DNA from: Nitrosopumilus sp.
GTDB lineage: Archaea; Thermoproteota; Nitrososphaeria; Nitrososphaerales; Nitrosopumilaceae
Direction of reading: 5' to 3'
Assembly: GCA_029862745.1 (NCBI GenBank)
Contig: JAOTWS010000004.1
Location: 42,250 to 105,313 of the forward strand
DNA: 63,064 nucleotides
This document shows positions 17,731-25,069 of this stretch, piece by piece. Positions within the stretch are counted from its first letter, which is position 1, and every line of letters begins with the position of its first letter. The position numbers and the translations under genes were made by a program. The notes beneath the pieces were generated by a model, which was given only the letters and a program-made list of their open reading frames with translations, was not told the origin of the DNA and did not search any database.

Positions 17731-19215
17731 TTATGGATTTTGCGGAATTGTTAACCAGAATGGGATTTTTCCTGTCTGAATTTTTTCTTTAATGTCAAAA
17801 GAATCAGAATCAATAACTAGAATCTCATTGGTTGTAGTTATTCCTACATACACTTTGGAACCATCCTCACTAGCTCGTATGCCATGTGGTCCCTGACCCA
17901 CACTAATCTGTTTTATCAGTTCTAATGATTCTGCATCAATTACGTTTACCTTGTCTGCACCAATTCCAGACACATAGATTCTTGTTCCATCATTTGTGAC
18001 ATCTATCCCGTGATGTCCTGTACTAACCTTGATTCTCTTGATTATTTTCTTGTTTTCCAGATCAATTACTGCAACGTCACTAGTGCCGATGTTTGCAGTG
18101 TACAGGTATCTGTCATCAGGAGACAAGTCTAGATTATGTGGTAATTTCTCGACTGCAATGTAATCTGTCACCTCTAGATTACCTACATCAATTACTACAA
18201 CCTTGTCTTCTCCCTGCAATGTAATATACGCTGTATCTCCTCCTTGTGAAGTAAACCTAATGTTGTGAGGTATTTTGCCTACCTCGATTTCTTTTGTTAC
18301 TGTAAGTGAATCTACATCTATTACACTGATTGTTCCAGAATTTTCATTTGCAACAAAAGCCAAGTTTCCATCAGGATGAATCTTTACACCTTTTGGAGTT
18401 TGACCAACAGGTATCATTGATACAAGATTTCCAGATTCAAATGCATATACAGTATTAGAGCCGCTGCTAGTTGCCAAAACTAGTGAACCATCAGCATTGG
18501 AATCAAGGTATGTCATCCCTGATCCTGCATCTAATCTTGTATTGTCTAGCATACCCACCTGGTTGTCACCTTGCAATGTAAAAAACAAGTTTTGATTATC
18601 TTGCATTGTGTTAACATCTGCAGATACTAGTTTTGCCTGTCCAAAATGAACACCAAAGGGCTGACAATAAATCACAATGGTATCATATTTTTGCCAATTG
18701 ACATCATCAAGCAGATAATTCTGGCTTCCCTTACTTCCTTTTAGTTTTTCAAGATGTAGTCCAGTTTTGACATCTCCATTATTGGTAAGATACACTCTCA
18801 AGTCAGGCCCATTTGTAACCTGAAAATCCTCAAATCTCAGATATACAGAATCTGAAACCTTGAGGATCTTTGCAATACCTGAAGCATCATGGCCTATCAG
18901 TCCTTGAAACTCTCCTACATGAAGCACTTGAAGATCATCAGAATCTGTCATCTCTTCAGATACACTTGTTGTCATAGTTGCAGCCTTTTGCATTATCATG
19001 TCTTGTACTTCAGAAGACATGGAATCTATGATTGGTTGACGTGCAGAATCATCCATTGATACAAATTTCTCAAAAGTTAGACCTTCTTCCATATCATTTA
19101 GTTTACCTGGAAGTGATTCATCTATACTTGTTTCATAAAATAATGGACTAGAAAGTCCTCCACCTATTGCTACTACAACGCCAACTATTATTGCAATCCA
19201 TACGCCTTTTTTCAC
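17731..19215 (-). CDS. Membrane-anchored DM13 plus YVTN beta-propeller protein
   Basis: A 494-residue protein. N-terminal signal anchor (about 5-24), then a DM13 domain (about 95-200: GEFQGLIGHDASGIAKIL, LRFEDFQVTNGPDLRVYLT, YDTIVIYCQPFGVHFGQA) with the conserved Cys seen in redox-linked DM13 proteins. Residues ~215-494 form a seven-bladed YVTN-type propeller with repeats such as GQTPKGVKIHPDG, GKIPHNIRFTSQG and GQGPHGIRASEDG. Extracellular; DM13 domains are thought to act in electron transfer. It lies next to another copper/propeller protein. Confidence 0.82.
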   Translation of the reverse strand: MKKGVWIAIIVGVVVAIGGGLSSPLFYETSIDESLPGKLNDMEEGLTFEKFVSMDDSARQPIIDSMSSEVQDMIMQKAATMTTSVSEEMTDSDDLQVLHVGEFQGLIGHDASGIAKILKVSDSVYLRFEDFQVTNGPDLRVYLTNNGDVKTGLHLEKLKGSKGSQNYLLDDVNWQKYDTIVIYCQPFGVHFGQAKLVSADVNTMQDNQNLFFTLQGDNQVGMLDNTRLDAGSGMTYLDSNADGSLVLATSSGSNTVYAFESGNLVSMIPVGQTPKGVKIHPDGNLAFVANENSGTISVIDVDSLTVTKEIEVGKIPHNIRFTSQGGDTAYITLQGEDKVVVIDVGNLEVTDYIAVEKLPHNLDLSPDDRYLYTANIGTSDVAVIDLENKKIIKRIKVSTGHHGIDVTNDGTRIYVSGIGADKVNVIDAESLELIKQISVGQGPHGIRASEDGSKVYVGITTTNEILVIDSDSFDIKEKIQTGKIPFWLTIPQNP

Positions 19216-19285
19216 AAGTTTAGAAAGATTTTGGATTAATTATACATTTTAGAATCATAATCAGGATAAAAAAAGAAAAAAAAGA

Positions 19286-21118
19286 TTATTGGATTGGATT
19301 TTGTTGCTCTAAAGTCAACTGATCCTTCCACACATCTGGTAGGTTCTGAACCCAACCATTGTATGGTATTGGAATCGCTAATACTCCTTGTCCTCCCATT
19401 CCATTACTTCCAACGATTGTATCATCGATTGCAGTAGTGGGCAATGAAACCAAGGATATACGACCTGCAATCAATGCATCTGATGCATCACCATCGTTGT
19501 CAGGATCTGCATCTACTACAAGTAATTCATTTGAGAACTTGCTTGAGACATATGCATAGTATCCCCCATCTTGTTTTGCTCCAAATTGAACCCCGTGACA
19601 TCCAGGATCACATGGAAGCATAGCTACCAATTGATCTGTATCAGTATCAAGTATGGTGATAGTTCCTGTCAAAGTATTTGCAGTGACCATATAGTTTCCA
19701 TCAGGACTTACTGGAGTCTGTATAGGCAATGCACCTACTGGACCTGTTATTGTACCGCTGATTGGGTCATAGTTTGCAATCAGGTTAACTGTACCAAGTA
19801 CATCTCCAGATGAGGTTTCAATCACAGTCATTGTACTGTCAAGCAAATTTGCAACATAGTACTTGCTTGAATCAGGCATCATACCTGTTGCAATAGGATG
19901 AGAACCTACATCAGCTATTGCAGTAACAGAGTCTGAATCAAAGTCATAAATTGTTGAATCAGAATCAAGAACATTTGGTGTTACCATTGTCTTTCCATCA
20001 TGGCTCATCCAGTGAGCATGTGGATGTCCTCGTCCAATGTCAATCTCTCTTTCAATTCCTTTTGCCAAAGGTTTTAGCTCAACTACAGATCTGCTGTCCT
20101 CCTCTCCGTTTAGCGTGACGTGAATCTGGTCAGTATCAACTCTAGTCATGACATGTGCGGGAGACTCACCAACGCTGATGTTTTTGACAAGATTTCCAGT
20201 AACTCTGTCAAACACTGTTAGTTTTGAATCAAACCATTGTGTTTGGTATATGAGATTCTGGTCTCTATCAGTCCACATGTTGTGAGGGTTGTTCATTTCA
20301 ATCTGTGGTAGGGATACCTTTCTTTCTGGCTCCCATGTCTGAGCATTAATTACAGTAGCAGTACCTGGTTTCTCTTTTCCTGATGTTAGCTCAAATTGAG
20401 TGTCAACCCATACTTCGCCTACTCCGGGAGTTGATGGATTAAACAATCCTTCTAGGAAAATGTCATTTCCATATCTTGCATCCAAAACTTCAGGCAGATT
20501 TACCACGGCTCCACCAGTTATTCGAACATCCACATCTGGGTATGTTACATGCCATGGTGCAGATGATGTATAGTCTTGCCAGTTGTCAGGATTAGTTGCA
20601 ATGAAGAATGTTCTCAATAGTCTTGTTGCAAGATCACTGCTTGTAGGAACCGTAATTCCATTAATTGTGGTTATCTCTTCTCCAAGATCAAGTCCTGCAG
20701 TTGAGGGGTCATCAATTATTACAGCTCCGAACATGTATGGGTGAATCTGGCAAGTAAATACGTAAAGGCCAGGAGTCTCCAAATCAACCTCTTCACTTCC
20801 CTTTTGTGCTTTTGTCTCAAAAGGCATGTTTGCTGCACCTGTAGGATATAGCAAACTGGTGTATGTGTGAACAGTGTTTGAATCTCCTCTAAATTTCACC
20901 TCTACGTCAGGAGTCGATACTGCAAGGGATCGAGTTCCTGCAATATCATTACCCGTATCAAACCAGTGTCCTGGATTATCAGTAACGTCAAACTCTATGC
21001 GATCCTCTCCGCCTGCTTCTGCACTGTTGATTGGACTAATTGTGAATAGTGCAACAGTCAGTACAGATAGTATTGCGGCAGTAAAGTACATTGATTTTGT
21101 TTTCTTTGTTAAAGTCAT
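19286..21118 (-). CDS. Exported cupredoxin plus YVTN beta-propeller protein
   Basis: About 610 residues from the ATG at 21116-21118, which gives a proper signal peptide (MYFTAAILSVLTVALFTISP); the open frame extends 32 residues further but that part has no signal character. A cupredoxin domain follows with LYVFTCQIHPYMFGAV, the C-x2-H-x2-M copper loop. Then a propeller region with repeats such as GESPAHVMTRVDTD, GSHPIATGMMPDSSKYYVAN and QTPVSPDGNYMVTAN. Likely an extracellular copper electron-transfer or nitrogen-metabolism-related protein. A conserved CDPGCHGVQFG sits near the C-terminus. Confidence 0.82.
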   Translation of the reverse strand: MTLTKKTKSMYFTAAILSVLTVALFTISPINSAEAGGEDRIEFDVTDNPGHWFDTGNDIAGTRSLAVSTPDVEVKFRGDSNTVHTYTSLLYPTGAANMPFETKAQKGSEEVDLETPGLYVFTCQIHPYMFGAVIIDDPSTAGLDLGEEITTINGITVPTSSDLATRLLRTFFIATNPDNWQDYTSSAPWHVTYPDVDVRITGGAVVNLPEVLDARYGNDIFLEGLFNPSTPGVGEVWVDTQFELTSGKEKPGTATVINAQTWEPERKVSLPQIEMNNPHNMWTDRDQNLIYQTQWFDSKLTVFDRVTGNLVKNISVGESPAHVMTRVDTDQIHVTLNGEEDSRSVVELKPLAKGIEREIDIGRGHPHAHWMSHDGKTMVTPNVLDSDSTIYDFDSDSVTAIADVGSHPIATGMMPDSSKYYVANLLDSTMTVIETSSGDVLGTVNLIANYDPISGTITGPVGALPIQTPVSPDGNYMVTANTLTGTITILDTDTDQLVAMLPCDPGCHGVQFGAKQDGGYYAYVSSKFSNELLVVDADPDNDGDASDALIAGRISLVSLPTTAIDDTIVGSNGMGGQGVLAIPIPYNGWVQNLPDVWKDQLTLEQQNPIQ

Positions 21119-21300
21119 TGGTACAACTGTACAAAAAGAGTAATTAAGATTAGAGGTTATTCTATAATTGTAAAATATATCTTTGTTTACTCTTATGTGT
21201 AGAAACTTGAGCATTTATTAGAATTTTTTTAGATATATGCTTTATCATTTGTCAGAAGAAGATATTCTCAAGTAAGTCTTTTACACATGTAATTTTTTAA

Positions 21301-21939
21301 CTAGTGTCTTTCATGAGACGCTAATGTCCACAACACAGAATTTATTGCAGATATCTTTGCGACAAATTTTTCATCAGAAGATCCAATGATGACAAGATCG
21401 TTTTCTTCTGGTTTCAGATTCTCTAGCAGAATCTTTTTTGTTTTTGGATCATCTTGTAGACAATCCTTTGTCTCTTTAGGAAAAACAAACCGATTCTTAT
21501 CAAATGCTAATGTAGTTGCGCCTTTTGCCCCATACAGTATTGCATAGTCACGTTGCTCCATTCCATTGCCAATATTCATTGCATAATCTTTTAGAAGAAC
21601 TGCGTGGTTATGTTTTTCTCTTGCAATGTTACACGGTTCAATAATGCATTGAGATGGAATTACATCAAAGAACTTTTTTGCAAAACGTATTCCCTTTTGT
21701 GTCAGAAACGTTCCTGCTCTGATAGAATCTGCAAAACCAGATTGTTTTAGATGCAGCACCAATGTTCTTGCAGCGCCTTCCCCAATGTGCAGCTCTTTGC
21801 AAAATGTTTGCCTGCTTGTGTATTTTTGTTTTGATAATAATTCCAAAGCCAGTAAAACATGTGGTGTACTAAACGTCAAGACTCTACTTGATCTCTTTCT
21901 TGTCACAATGCTTTGCAATATTTTGATCTGGTTGTGCAA
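21301..21939 (-). CDS. Winged-helix regulator, DUF4443-like, divergent from cbtBA
   Basis: A 212-residue protein with an N-terminal helix-turn-helix (about 25-85: TSRQTFCKELHIGEGAARTLVLHLKQS) and a C-terminal domain resembling DUF4443 proteins common in thaumarchaea. C-terminal residues include NDLVIIGSSDEKFVAKISAINSVLWTLA. The divergent position next to cbtB-cbtA, with a palindrome between, suggests it controls cobalt uptake in response to cobalt or a corrinoid. The domain name is from memory. Confidence 0.7.
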   Translation of the reverse strand: MHNQIKILQSIVTRKRSSRVLTFSTPHVLLALELLSKQKYTSRQTFCKELHIGEGAARTLVLHLKQSGFADSIRAGTFLTQKGIRFAKKFFDVIPSQCIIEPCNIAREKHNHAVLLKDYAMNIGNGMEQRDYAILYGAKGATTLAFDKNRFVFPKETKDCLQDDPKTKKILLENLKPEENDLVIIGSSDEKFVAKISAINSVLWTLASHERH

Positions 21940-21969
21940 TTATGCCTAGTTATTCATTTTAATATATAA

Positions 21970-21988
21970 ATTGGATGAATTATCCAAT
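21970..21988. promoter_or_regulatory. Palindromic operator ATTGGAT-N5-ATCCAAT
   Basis: Perfect 7-bp arms around GAATT, directly after a TATA-like AATATATAAA at 21961-21970, in the 72-85 bp gap between the divergent regulator and cbtB. Position over the promoter fits a repressor site for the adjacent winged-helix protein. Confidence 0.55.
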
Positions 21989-22023
21989 CGTTTAATAGCA
22001 AGAACAGTTTTTTGAACAATTAC

Positions 22024-22242
22024 ATGTCATCTTTACCAAGGCAGATTGCAAAGACAGACCGACATATTCCTGTTTTTGCAATTGCTGTCTTGGCTTTGAT
22101 TTTTGCATTTGGTTTGTTTATTGTCGGTTTTGATCAAGGACACATCTTTAGTATTGCATTTGGTGAGCAGGCATTTGAGGATCTTTACATTCACGAGCTA
22201 ACACACGACATGAGACATGCTGCAGGATTTCCCTGTCATTAA
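22024..22242 (+). CDS. cbtB: Cobalt transporter subunit CbtB
   Basis: A 72-residue protein with one membrane helix (PVFAIAVLALIFAFGLFIVGF) and the diagnostic C-terminal His-rich end HELTHDMRHAAGFPCH, which binds cobalt in CbtB. I chose the ATG at 22024 over the TTG at 22012 because it keeps the family length. It is followed 19 bases later by cbtA. The pair replaces CbiMNQO in many cobalamin-making archaea and bacteria. Confidence 0.9.
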   Translation: MSSLPRQIAKTDRHIPVFAIAVLALIFAFGLFIVGFDQGHIFSIAFGEQAFEDLYIHELTHDMRHAAGFPCH

Positions 22243-22261
22243 ACTATAGAGGTGAAATGAT

Positions 22262-22993
22262 TTGAGGACTGTCATATTCATTGTAATTGTCTTGGTTTCA
22301 GGTGCATTGGCTGGAACTATTCATGGAATGGCCAACCTTGCAATTGTAGAGCCATATCTTGATGAGGCAATAGGAATTGAAAACCAGAATATGTTTGCAG
22401 CAGGTGAGGAGGAAGACACTCCAGAGTTTTGGGTAGAGTATGACTCTTACAGGAACTGGCAGAAAGGCGGGCAGATACTGGCAGGTGCAATACTTGGAAC
22501 ATCAATTGGTGCACTGTTTGGAATTGTTTATGCGTTGTCAAGAGGAGTGTTACCACAAGGCAACGACATGAAAAAAATCTTTGTGTTGGCTGCAGTAATG
22601 TGGTTTTCAATGTACATCATTCCATTTTTGAAATACCCTGCAAACCCACCAACAGTAGGAGATGGGGAAACTGTAGTGCTACGTGCAATTTTGTATTTAT
22701 CTTTTATTGCCATCTCAGGATTTGGTGTCGTTGGATTTTATCAGGTTTACAAGAGATTAGAGAAGAACAAAAAGTTTGTAGCGTTTGCAGGTTATGCTGC
22801 ATTTATTGGAATCGTGTTTGTATTGATGCCACCAAACCCAGATGAGATTACAGCCCCCATGGATTTGGTCAACGGGTTTAGAGCAATGTCAGTTGTTGCA
22901 GTTACAATATTCTGGATAGCACTTGCCTTTATTATGGGTGCATTCTGGCATAAATTTAAGCCTGATTCTGAGGCCAAGGTGGAGAGACACTAG
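22262..22993 (+). CDS. cbtA: Cobalt transporter subunit CbtA
   Basis: A 243-residue polytopic membrane protein with about five to six helices, matching CbtA length and its conserved N-terminal helix followed by HGMANLAIVEPYLDEAIGIEN. The start is TTG at 22262: the nearby ATG is followed at once by TGA, and GAGGTG lies about nine bases before the TTG. It would form the cobalt channel with CbtB. The duplicated 391-bp segment begins two bases after its stop codon, so that insertion left cbtA intact. Confidence 0.88.
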   Translation: MRTVIFIVIVLVSGALAGTIHGMANLAIVEPYLDEAIGIENQNMFAAGEEEDTPEFWVEYDSYRNWQKGGQILAGAILGTSIGALFGIVYALSRGVLPQGNDMKKIFVLAAVMWFSMYIIPFLKYPANPPTVGDGETVVLRAILYLSFIAISGFGVVGFYQVYKRLEKNKKFVAFAGYAAFIGIVFVLMPPNPDEITAPMDLVNGFRAMSVVAVTIFWIALAFIMGAFWHKFKPDSEAKVERH

Positions 22994-23176
22994 TCTTTGA
23001 TTTAAGACTGATTTACGAAATTTAGCCTTTCGTTTGAGCCTGAGAAGAGAGTTACAGCAAGGACATGCTATTCCCTCATACCACAAATAGACATTGCAAG
23101 ATGTGCATCGCTTGGCATTGTCTGAATACATTCTCTTCTCAGACCTGTATCTCTCACAAATTCCTCTACAAGTCAT
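22889..23176 (-). CDS. Small CPCC zinc protein, duplicated copy 2, with altered tail
   Basis: The first 59 residues are identical to the copy at 13355-13546, with the same three Cys pairs. In this copy the coding frame runs through the duplication junction and continues about 36 residues antisense to the end of cbtA before stopping. The added tail (RLVSLHLGLRIRL..., with CTHNKGKCYPEYCNCNN) is junction sequence, not conserved protein, though by chance Cys-rich. The gene is otherwise intact and coupled to the zinc ribbon upstream. Confidence 0.65.
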   Translation of the reverse strand: MTCRGICERYRSEKRMYSDNAKRCTSCNVYLWYEGIACPCCNSLLRLKRKAKFRKSVLNQRLVSLHLGLRIRLKFMPECTHNKGKCYPEYCNCNN

Positions 23177-23386
23177 GCTGGATGATAATCAGATACAAAA
23201 AGACGTCTACAATCTGGACACAATTTTGAATTTTTTAGAATATAGTATGAAAATGCTTTACTGCAAGCAATGCAACACCTAATGGAAACTCCAAGAGACA
23301 CAAATCTATTTTATTTGTACAAAAATTAAAACAAGATCCTCATTCTTTGATTTTATTCTAACGTCTTGGAATTATTATGATTGTGT
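22996..23386. repeat. 391-bp duplicated segment, copy 2
   Basis: Second copy of the block at 13366-13756, three mismatches. Its left end is two bases past the cbtA stop. Its right end supplies the last residues of the small Cys protein at 23353-23517. Which copy is older is not certain, but here the right flank forms a continuous gene, which argues this may be the native site, while the altered left tail argues otherwise. Confidence 0.95.
23173..23301 (-). CDS. 42-residue zinc ribbon, duplicated copy 2
   Basis: Same as the protein at 13543-13671 except for one Gly-to-Ala change inside the first knuckle (CCIACSKAF). Both C-x2-C pairs are kept, the GTG start is kept, and the stop again overlaps the downstream start (ATGA). 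Preservation of both copies suggests each is functional or the duplication is recent. Confidence 0.6.
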   Translation of the reverse strand: MSLGVSIRCCIACSKAFSYYILKNSKLCPDCRRLFVSDYHPA

Positions 23387-23517
23387 TGATGCAACCTAAT
23401 CTCATCAATGTTTTTGCAGTATTTACAGATTGTAGATACTACCATATTGCATTGTGGATAATTTTTGTATTCTTGTACATCACAACCACACATTTTACAC
23501 AATTCATTTTTTAACAT
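23353..23517 (-). CDS. 54-residue Cys/His-rich zinc protein
   Basis: MLKNELCKMCGCDV...YPQCNMVVSTICKYCKNIDEIRLHQHNHNN. Two C-x2-C knuckles plus extra Cys and a His-rich tail suggest zinc binding. Its last ~11 codons are inside the 391-bp duplicated block. It is followed on the same strand by the zinc ribbon and the CPCC protein, so three tiny zinc proteins may form one transcript. Confidence 0.55.
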   Translation of the reverse strand: MLKNELCKMCGCDVQEYKNYPQCNMVVSTICKYCKNIDEIRLHQHNHNNSKTLE

Positions 23518-23699
23518 GTTGAAAAATATTTCAGAGATTATTTCATCAGATCAGCAATTCTAATGAATTTTAAACAAGATTTAGAGTCAAAAAACGAATT
23601 ACAAGATAAATTGAACCTGCAGATGAAAAAAGTATTCATTAATCAAAAAATGATCAACTCACCCTAATTAAAATACAAATCCTAGAAACTGTTTATCAA

Positions 23700-23807
23700 T
23701 TATGTTTTAGAACATTTTTCACACAGTACAGGTTTGTCTGTAGTATAAACTAGTTTTGCATCTTTCTCTGTAATTCCACACTTGAAACATTCTGCAACTC
23801 TTACCAT
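23700..23807 (-). CDS. 35-residue zinc ribbon
   Basis: MVRVAECFKCGITEKDA...PVLCEKCSKT: C-x2-C-x18-C-x2-C with a short strand-turn linker, a complete minimal zinc ribbon. No recognised family. Confidence 0.55.
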   Translation of the reverse strand: MVRVAECFKCGITEKDAKLVYTTDKPVLCEKCSKT

Positions 23808-24026
23808 TAGTATTTCTTGGTTTTTCCATTATTTCTCTTTTTCTAAATTTCGGATTGTTTCTCCAATAGTTCTGGGTTTTCATCAATCATTTCTTTTATC
23901 TCCTCACCAGTTTAGAATTCCTTACATCTTTTGGAAGTGGAGATACTACTGCAGCCATACAATCAACAATGACACAAATTAGTATTAATTTTTCATTGAA
24001 TTTACATTTAGGATCAAGTCTGAAAT

Positions 24027-24197
24027 TTACTGACTCTGCTCTATTTTGACATACTTTCTGCCAATTACAAACTTTAACTTTTCAGGATTTTCTAAAAACT
24101 CCAAGATAGGCTTTGGAATATTGCACTGAGTCCCTCTAGCATCATTATAATTGATAGATACTACAAACTCTTTTGCGTCTTTTTTCCATTTGGGCAT
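24027..24197 (-). CDS. 56-residue basic protein, possible DNA-binding
   Basis: MPKWKKDAKEFVVSINYND...CNIPKPILEFLENPEKLKFVIGRKYVKIEQ. Strand-helix-strand pattern with basic edges, reminiscent of small swapped-hairpin or AbrB-like proteins but without a clear match. Divergent from the gene at 24338 across a promoter that holds two related palindromic sites, so it may be the local regulator. Confidence 0.5.
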   Translation of the reverse strand: MPKWKKDAKEFVVSINYNDARGTQCNIPKPILEFLENPEKLKFVIGRKYVKIEQSQ

Positions 24198-24231
24198 ATT
24201 TTCAGCGGTTTATCTCCAGTATTTATACTAT

Positions 24232-24274
24232 CCACGTGGTTAATAGTAATAATTATATAATATCCTCGTGGATA
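24232..24274. promoter_or_regulatory. Paired sites TATCCACGTGGTTA / TATCCTCGTGGATA
   Basis: CCACGTGG (24232-24239) is a perfect palindrome. TATCCTCGTGGATA (24261-24274) is a near-perfect palindrome of the same pattern about 30 bp away. Both lie in the divergent promoter between 24197 and 24338, with TATA-like sequences around them. Likely operator pair. Confidence 0.5.
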
Positions 24275-24337
24275 TAATAGATATAATATGAACAAAATCA
24301 ATCAATGTCTTTTTATGCAAATGGAGTGTAATTATTC

Positions 24338-25057
24338 ATGGGTAACACATTGACTCAAAACAATCCATACGTAAACAGATTCGAGGATATGCTAAAACCA
24401 TTACAATCCAAACTATCAAAATTAGAGATAAAGTTGAATTCTATTGATGGTAATCATCCAGACAAACAGCAATCTACATTAAATGTTTTAGAAGAAATTA
24501 ACAAAACCAAACAATATATTCAGATTGCTGAAAAGAATTTGGAATGTGCTAAAGAAATGATTCATGTAAGATCAGACAAAATTCCATCTAATGTTACATA
24601 CCATAATGCTTGGAATGATTGTTGGTATGATGAGGAAAGAAAATTGTATGTGACTCATTGTAAATATTTCAAAGAATTATCTGATTCTAGAGAAAGATCT
24701 CATCAAATTCAATATGAAAAAGAAACTAATGATGATGGAATTGTCGCATTGGCAGACAAAGTTAAATTTAGATTTGGATATCCTTGTGTAATACAGAAAG
24801 ATAAAGAAGAGAATCCAGTTTGGTATTTACTTCCAACTTTAACAGATAGTATGCTCACGGAAGAGATTGTTGTTACAAGATTAAGACCAAAATCGCATGA
24901 AGAATCTATTCTTTATAGAACAGAATCTGAACAATGGATAACAATTGGTACACAAGGATTACGATTATGTGAGAAGGAAAATGAGATTTCTGACAAATTG
25001 GAATTGTATCCTAAAGTTCCACTTGAAGAATTAAAGATGCTTTACGAGAAAAAATAA
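24338..25057 (+). CDS. Hypothetical protein with N-terminal coiled coil
   Basis: A 239-residue cytoplasmic protein. Residues 1-80 are a coiled coil (LKPLQSKLSKLEIKLNSIDG, then a second helix pair). Residues ~85-239 are mixed alpha/beta with WNDCWYDEERKLYVTHCKYF and FRFGYPCVIQKDKEENPVWYLLP. No family recognised. It converges with the VirB6-like gene, with 12 bases between stops, and has a promoter with paired palindromes. Confidence 0.6.
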   Translation: MGNTLTQNNPYVNRFEDMLKPLQSKLSKLEIKLNSIDGNHPDKQQSTLNVLEEINKTKQYIQIAEKNLECAKEMIHVRSDKIPSNVTYHNAWNDCWYDEERKLYVTHCKYFKELSDSRERSHQIQYEKETNDDGIVALADKVKFRFGYPCVIQKDKEENPVWYLLPTLTDSMLTEEIVVTRLRPKSHEESILYRTESEQWITIGTQGLRLCEKENEISDKLELYPKVPLEELKMLYEKK

Positions 25058-25069
25058 AAAATTTCTTAT

